Origin: Pyrus communis
Taxonomy: Eukaryota > Streptophyta > Magnoliopsida > Rosales > Rosaceae
Assembly (NCBI RefSeq): GCF_963583255.1
Contig: NC_084803.1
Span: 5,948,121-6,012,120, forward strand
Length of the DNA stretch: 64,000 bases
Direction of reading: 5' to 3'
Part shown: positions 58,938 through 64,000 of the stretch, piece after piece
Position numbering within the stretch: position 1 is the first letter of the stretch
Layout of the letters: every line of letters starts with the position of its first letter
Translations under genes and position numbers: made by a program
The notes under the pieces: model-generated
Seen by the model: the letters and a program-made list of their open reading frames with translations, nothing else
Database searches by the model: none
Told to the model about the DNA's origin: nothing

Positions 58938-59051
58938 TTTTTTTGTCAAACGATAGATTTTGTTAGATTAGCCACCAACGATGTTTGAACCCACGCCGTT
59001 ATACAAGAGCTCAACACATTTTCACTACTGTGGTAAATGACCACTTACGAC
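58938..59051 (-). mobile_element. SINE, block 2 copy
   Basis: Orthologous by duplication to 42930-43055; slightly shorter, with decayed flanking duplications (ACAATGTTTAT and ATAATTTTTGT). Not an independent insertion. Confidence 0.75.
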
Positions 59052-59437
59052 ATAATTTTTGTGTGCGGTGGTAACAATATATATACTACACATTTTCTAA
59101 AGAGTACTCGATAAGTTTGCATTAATTTTAAGTATTAACAAATAAAACACGGTAATTCAATATTAATAGATTGTAAACCTATATGAAAGTGGTTTAAAAA
59201 TAATCTAAAGCGTTTTCAGCTCCCAATAAACGTTTTTAAATGGCAAGAAAGTTCAAAATTTTTTTTGTCTAAAAAATCACTTAAATTGTTTTATTTTAAA
59301 AGTAAAATTTTTATTAAAATTTTTAATATGCTCTAATTAAAAAGCTTAACACTTTTACGTAAACTGATCCTATAATACCACCTAATAGAGTTAGAGGGAC
59401 CTTAAAATTTTATCAACTGTCTCATTGAATTAACTTA

Positions 59438-60421
59438 GGGTACGTTTGTTGCACCGGACTGTTTCGGACTAAACTAGCTTCAGGGACTAAACTGGACTGA
59501 CTTAGACTAGACTAAGCTGGATTGACTTAGTGAAGCATTTGGTGCAGTGTCAGACTAAAAAAGAGGATTATAATATTATATTATTTAATAATATTTAATA
59601 ATATTTTATTTTTAATTTAATATATCAATTAATATTTTGTTATTACTTTATCTTTTTCCCTATTTTTCTAGAACCCTCTCTTATCTGTTCATTCATTTTT
59701 TTTTTCTCCGTTTCTCCCTCCCTATTCCCCATTCCCCATTTCTCCCATTTTTGTTCCTTCTTTTTTTTTTTAATTTTTTTTTTATTGTAAATCCTTTGCC
59801 TTTTCACTTCATCTTCTTCGCCTCCTGCCTCTACAGTCTACACTTCACCTCTCCCTCCTGCCTTTTCACTGCCTCTGCACTTCACCTCTTGCCTCATTTT
59901 TTTCGATGAGTTGCAGATTTCTCGACGGGTTTTCTAACTAAACCTCATCAGGTTAGACGAGGTTTCCACCACTAACAAACTCTTCCTCATCTTTGGTCCC
60001 ATATTCGAGCTTTGCATGCTTGATTTGTCATGGATTTGAAAAAAACCCAAACCAGCCGAGACTTCCAAGCCATTTTCCAGCCACTTCCGACCACCTTTTG
60101 GCCTCGATTCATGTAGAATTGTAATCCCCTCTCTCCCATCTTCAATTTGGTATTTTATATGAAAATTGGTTGTGAAAAGCATCCCATGGTTTTCAAGGGT
60201 GAGTGGTCGAGGAGCAAGGCGAGGGGGAGAAAGGGGACAATCTTAGCTAGTCCCATGGTTTTCAAGGGGTTACGTTAAGACTAACTAGTCCCAGATTTAG
60301 TCTAGGCGAGTGAAACTTAGTCTCATTAAACCTAGTCCCTGTCAGGAGCAAACATGGGACTCGACTAATTCTTAGTCCAGTCCAGTCCAGTACACTTTAA
60401 TGAGGGCAAACAAACGCCCCC
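59438..60421. mobile_element. PIF/Harbinger MITE, 984 bp, in the BURP gene 2 promoter region
   Basis: Ends GGGTACGTTTGTTGCACCGG and GGGCAAACAAACGCCCCC are imperfect inverted repeats, flanked by TTA at 59435-59437 and 60422-60424. Block 1 shows the empty site (GAATTAACTTAAAGTACAAA at about 43432), proving both boundaries and the 3 bp duplication. The interior has repeated GACTAGACTAAG / TAGTCCAGTCCAG words and a pyrimidine-rich centre. No transposase frame. It ends about 610 bp upstream of the BURP gene 2 start codon. Confidence 0.93.
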
Positions 60422-60930
60422 TTAAAGTACAAACCAATGACCAGTCCAAGCTATACACCTCTTTGTTTTCAGAGTTTGCACGCATTCACACACTCAAATG
60501 CACATCCTATCTTATAACAATTTTTGTCACAAATGATACACATCAAATCAAGATGATCATTAAAATTAAAAATTTATCAATGTAGTCATTAAGTAAAAAT
60601 GCTATAGATCAATATCATCCATATCTAGAGACTACACTGAATTCAAACACCTACGTTTAAAAACTACATTAATTGATTTTCGATTAAATTAAAACCATCT
60701 TAATTAGATGTGTCGAGACATCTTGCGATAAAAAACCAACTCATATTGTTTCTTGTTCACTCTCATGCACCTGCATTGTCTTGAGTCCCTACATGGCCTG
60801 CACGTCCTAATAGATATCAATGAAATTAAGTGAGTGAGCCTGGGGCAGTTGAAGTAATTGAGTAGTCGACAATGCCGGTGGAGTGTTACTAATGGACCCA
60901 TCAACTTTCAGTACATGGTACATTTTCCTC

Positions 60931-60937
60931 TATAAAT
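60931..60937 (+). promoter_or_regulatory. TATA box of BURP gene 2
   Basis: TATAAAT 101 bp upstream of ATG 61032, in the same context as gene 1. The upstream ABRE of gene 1 is altered here to CACGTCC (60801-60807). Confidence 0.7.
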
Positions 60938-61031
60938 GGGGAATCTATTTGCTCTTGTTACCACATTCACTAGCTCTGAGTTACTTTCTTTCTTCATCCA
61001 TTAGCTTTCTGTTCCAATATTTTCAGTCTCA

Positions 61032-63023
61032 ATGGGGTTCTGTCTCCCTCACATCCTTGCTTTTCTAACTGTAAGCTTTCTAATTTTGATATATTACTTT
61101 TTGATTTCAGTTGATTTGCGTTTGCTTCCGTGCTGATGAGGGTTCAAATATTGTTAATTTGCAGCTCACACTGGTGGCATGCCATGCTGCTCTACCACCT
61201 CAACTTTACTGGAACTCTGTCTTGCCAAACTCAAAAATGCCAAAAGCTATCAGTGAACTTCTCCAGCCTGCAGGTTAGTATTAGAGTCTCAGAGAAGCTC
61301 AGATGTTGTGTATTCCTTAGACAATAATTCTATTTAGACATACAAAATTAATACCATTACTGACATTCTCACTAACGAGTTTAACCATCGTATACATGTA
61401 AGAAATGCATCTAAATATTCTCTAAAAGTGATATAATCCATTGTAATAGCAACAATTTAGTATTATAAAAGATGAAGGGATGGAATAGCTTAAATGTTCT
61501 CATTGATCATTGGATTGTGGTCTTGGTATACATGTACTTATTTTCTCACATGTGTAAAAAAAAGCCAAAATATAATAAGTCAATTTCAAAACAATCGGTC
61601 AACTTTTTATAAACTTTTCTCTTGTGTAATTAATTGAAATTTCTAAAACCAAGTGGTTGATGCGTTCTTGATACCTTCAATAATTTGACTTCCCAATTGT
61701 GCATATCTGCCGATAAACTTAATGGCACTTAGCTATATGATCTTATGTTGTTAGAAAATATAATTTGACTTCACAATTATGAATATGTGCCGACAAACTT
61801 GACTGCACTTTTAGTTTTAGATATATGATCTTAACAGCGAATCCCCATATTTTCTATATATGATCCAAATATTCTCACAAATTTTAGCTTAATAATTTTG
61901 ATGTTCTACCTCTTCTCACTTGCTCTCTATTTATGTTTGCTAATTTGCAGATTTCACAGAAGATAAGAGCACCTCTGTTGTAGTAGGAAAGGGTGGTGTC
62001 AACGTTGATGCTGGAAAAGGAAAGCCCGGAGGCACCCATGTCGATGTTGGGAAGGGTACTGGAGTGCATGTGGACGCTGGAAAGGGAAAGCCTGGAGGCA
62101 CCAATGTAAACGTCGGGAAGGGCGGAGTGCACGTGGAAGCCGGAAAAGGAAAGCCAGGCGGTGGCACTAACGTGACCGTAGGAGGCAAAGGCGGTGTTGG
62201 GGTGAACGCCGGGAAGGGAACCAACGTTGGTGTTGGCAAAGGAGGAGTGTCCGTAAACACAGGGCACAAGGGAAAGCCTGTGCATGTTGGAGTAACACCA
62301 GGACCAAACCCTTTTGTATACAAGTATGCAGCCACGGAAACCCAACTCCATCAAGACCCAAACGTCGCTATTTTCTTCTTGGAGAAAGACATGCGTCCTG
62401 GAACAACAATGAAATTGCACTTCACCACGAATTCAAACACGCAAACCTTCGTGCCGCGCGAAACTGCGGAATCCATCCCATTTTCGTCGAACAGGCTGCC
62501 AGAAATCTTCAACCAATTTTCAGTGAAATCGGGTTCTGTGGAAGCGGATATAATCAAGGGTACGATTCAAGAGTGCGAGAATCCAGCCATTAGAGGAGAG
62601 GAGAAATATTGTGCTACCTCTTTGGAGTCCATGATTGACTTCAGCACTTCCAAGCTTGGAGGAGAAAATGTTCGAGCAATTTCGACAGAAGCCGGGATAG
62701 GAGCCACTTTGCAGAAGTACACAATAGCTTCTGGAGCGAAGAAGTTGGCGGCGGATAAGTCCGTCGTGTGTCACAAGCAGAACTATCCCTATGCTGTTTT
62801 TTACTGCCATGCAACAAAAACAACCAGAGCTTATGTGGTGCCCCTTAAAGGTGCTGATGGGGTGAATGTTAAAGCAGTAGCAGTCTGCCACACAGACACA
62901 TCAGATTGGAACCCTAAACATTTGTCCTTCCAAGTCCTCAAAGTCAAGCCGGGAACTGTTCCGGTCTGCCATTTCCTTCCCAGTGATCATGTTGTCTGGG
63001 TTCCAAACCAGAAATCTACATGA
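61032..63023 (+). CDS. BURP-domain protein, RD22-like (copy 2)
   Basis: Paralogue of 44078-46068 with the same structure: exons 61032-61070, 61165-61273 and 61951-63023, 406 residues, signal peptide, Gly/Lys/Val repeats and a complete CH-X10-CH-X25-CH-X25-CH BURP domain. It differs from copy 1 at 17 residues. Six of these lie in the 17-residue linker just before the BURP domain, where copy 1 has PKGKHVYVGVKPGESPF and copy 2 HKGKPVHVGVTPGPNPF. All intron positions and phases are identical. No defect seen, so both copies look functional. Expression may differ, because this copy has a MITE upstream and has lost the ABRE/G-box core present before copy 1. Confidence 0.95.
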
Positions 63024-63512
63024 TTTGACTGATCAAACCTTCAGTTCTACGTATGATTATGTGATCAACTTAATTAGCATAGTTTGAGTGGCAACAGTTC
63101 GAAATTAAATCGTCTGTCGATTACTTGTTATTGTCACTATGTATTTCAACCTATCTATAAACTCATAAATGAAAGCATGCTATCGTGTGGACTTGTACCG
63201 AAAGCATGCTATAGTGAACGTGCTCTACAACATTCAGTAATAGTTATATATGCTTTGACTCTGTGGTGCCATTTGTCCATTGGTTTAGTATTGAATTGTG
63301 GTGCTACTATATGCATGATACACAGGTTACATCTCTTTTGTCTTAGGAGAGGGAGGGTGTTGAGAATGTATGGAGTGTGAATCTCATGTTAGATATTTAA
63401 CGAATTTTGTATGTGCTTATAAGGAAGTGTAACCTCAATTTCTTTACGATCTAATCAAAGCAAGAGAATGCCAAGAAGCTAAAATCCTAAACCAAGGGGA
63501 CACCTCATAACA

Positions 63513-63813
63513 TCAGACTGCTCTGTTTTCAAACTATGTTGGCTTGCCTGGTTACCGCTTCTCAAATTAATGTACATGTTGGCATCCAGGTTTGTCTCAC
63601 TTTCTTTTTTTTTCTTCTAACTTTAAGGGGTTGTTTGACTTGTTTTGCAGGTTTAGACCTTTAGCTTTGGTTTTAGAGGGGTTAGGTTTCACGTCCCCCC
63701 TCCTGTTTTCTTTATTTCATTCTCGTTTTGTGTTTCTAGAAGGGTAAGGTTTATGTCCCATCTTTTTTTTCGTGTATTCCTTTTTATTGTCTTTGTTTTT
63801 TGAGAGGTAAGGT
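63513..63813. other. Unrelated ~300 bp replacing the BURP pseudogene's exons 1-2 in block 2
   Basis: Block 1 has 46557-47171 (with pseudogene exons 1 and 2) at this position; here there is ~300 bp of T-rich sequence with three GGTAAGGTTTA/GGTTAGGTTT words and no BURP similarity. Confidence 0.6.
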
Positions 63814-64000
63814 TTATATGTACAACCTCAGATTGGCTTCAAGAACTCATTTCCACAACCAATCGTCCTTGTGATTTACACAGGTTTTCACTTTCGCACA
63901 AGAAGAAAATGAGGCAACAACCACGGAACAAGCTTGGCTGTTGCTAGCCTAGTGATTGCTAAATACGTGACAAAAAGTTAAAAAATCGCACCAAAAAGTA
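63814..64000 (+). repeat. Duplicate of the BURP pseudogene intron
   Basis: Matches about 47172-47357 (TATATGTACAACCTCAGATT onward) at nearly every base, so the duplicated unit resumes and runs out of the window. The exon 3 part of a second pseudogene copy may lie just beyond. Confidence 0.85.

Larger units (their letters stand above)
58865..63512 (+). repeat. Segmental duplication, block 2 (BURP gene 2 and flanks)
   Basis: Copy of 42856-46556. It is longer because of a 984 bp MITE (59438-60421); without it the block is about 3.66 kb. It contains the same SINE (minus, 58938-59051), promoter, three exons and 3' flank. Confidence 0.93.

Noticed and set aside
58938..59051. Third independent SINE insertion
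   Set aside because: It lies at the same place inside the duplicated block as 42930-43055, so it was copied with the block.
59637..59909. Phe/Ser/Leu-rich frame resembling a membrane protein
   Set aside because: Pyrimidine-rich interior of the Harbinger MITE; hydrophobic residues come from T-runs.

Overview
This is nuclear DNA from a dicot plant, most likely a woody Rosaceae of the apple/pear group. The genes have short GT-AG introns, intergenic DNA is AT-rich, there is a plant tRNA-Phe, and Cassandra TRIM LTRs carrying 5S rRNA-like sequence are present. The family assignment is inferred from the look of these repeats; no database was searched.

Gene-rich left part (1-18 kb): AP-4 complex beta subunit (minus, 11 exons, last ~22 codons outside the window); divergently, a nuclear-encoded organellar EngB/YihA-type GTPase (plus, 4 exons); ribosomal protein eL37 (minus, 3 exons) with a telo-box/site II promoter; tRNA-Phe(GAA); and, after a 5 kb gap, a YUCCA6-type flavin monooxygenase of auxin synthesis (minus, 4 exons). 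The AP4B-EngB pair is also adjacent, from memory, in Arabidopsis (At5g11490/At5g11480). An 833 bp Harbinger-type MITE fills most of their shared promoter region.

Repeat-dominated middle (18-43 kb): no convincing protein gene. It holds a ~940 bp near-perfect palindrome, a second Harbinger MITE, several TIR elements, SINEs, short TRIM-like retroelements and microsatellites. Two copies of one Mutator-like TIR element (31930-33314 and 34920-37253) have each been hit by later insertions. Copy A took a head-to-head pair of Cassandra LTRs; copy B took a 1.17 kb MULE MITE and a Cassandra solo LTR. Target site duplications and the intact sister copy define every insertion to the base.

Right part (43-64 kb): a segmental duplication carrying two nearly identical RD22-like BURP genes (44078-46068 and 61032-63023). 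Between them lie a third, broken BURP gene (46926-48510) cut by a MITE, a decayed Ty1-copia element that has lost almost all of its 5' LTR, and a 4.3 kb non-autonomous CACTA element. The CACTA element contains a ~346 bp tandem array inside an inverted repeat. The second BURP block carries a 984 bp Harbinger MITE at a site that is empty in the first block.

The genes do not form one pathway. The most informative material is the nested transposon stratigraphy, the inverted Cassandra pair, the CACTA hairpin/array, and the rapid divergence of one short segment and one ABRE/G-box between the two young BURP paralogues.
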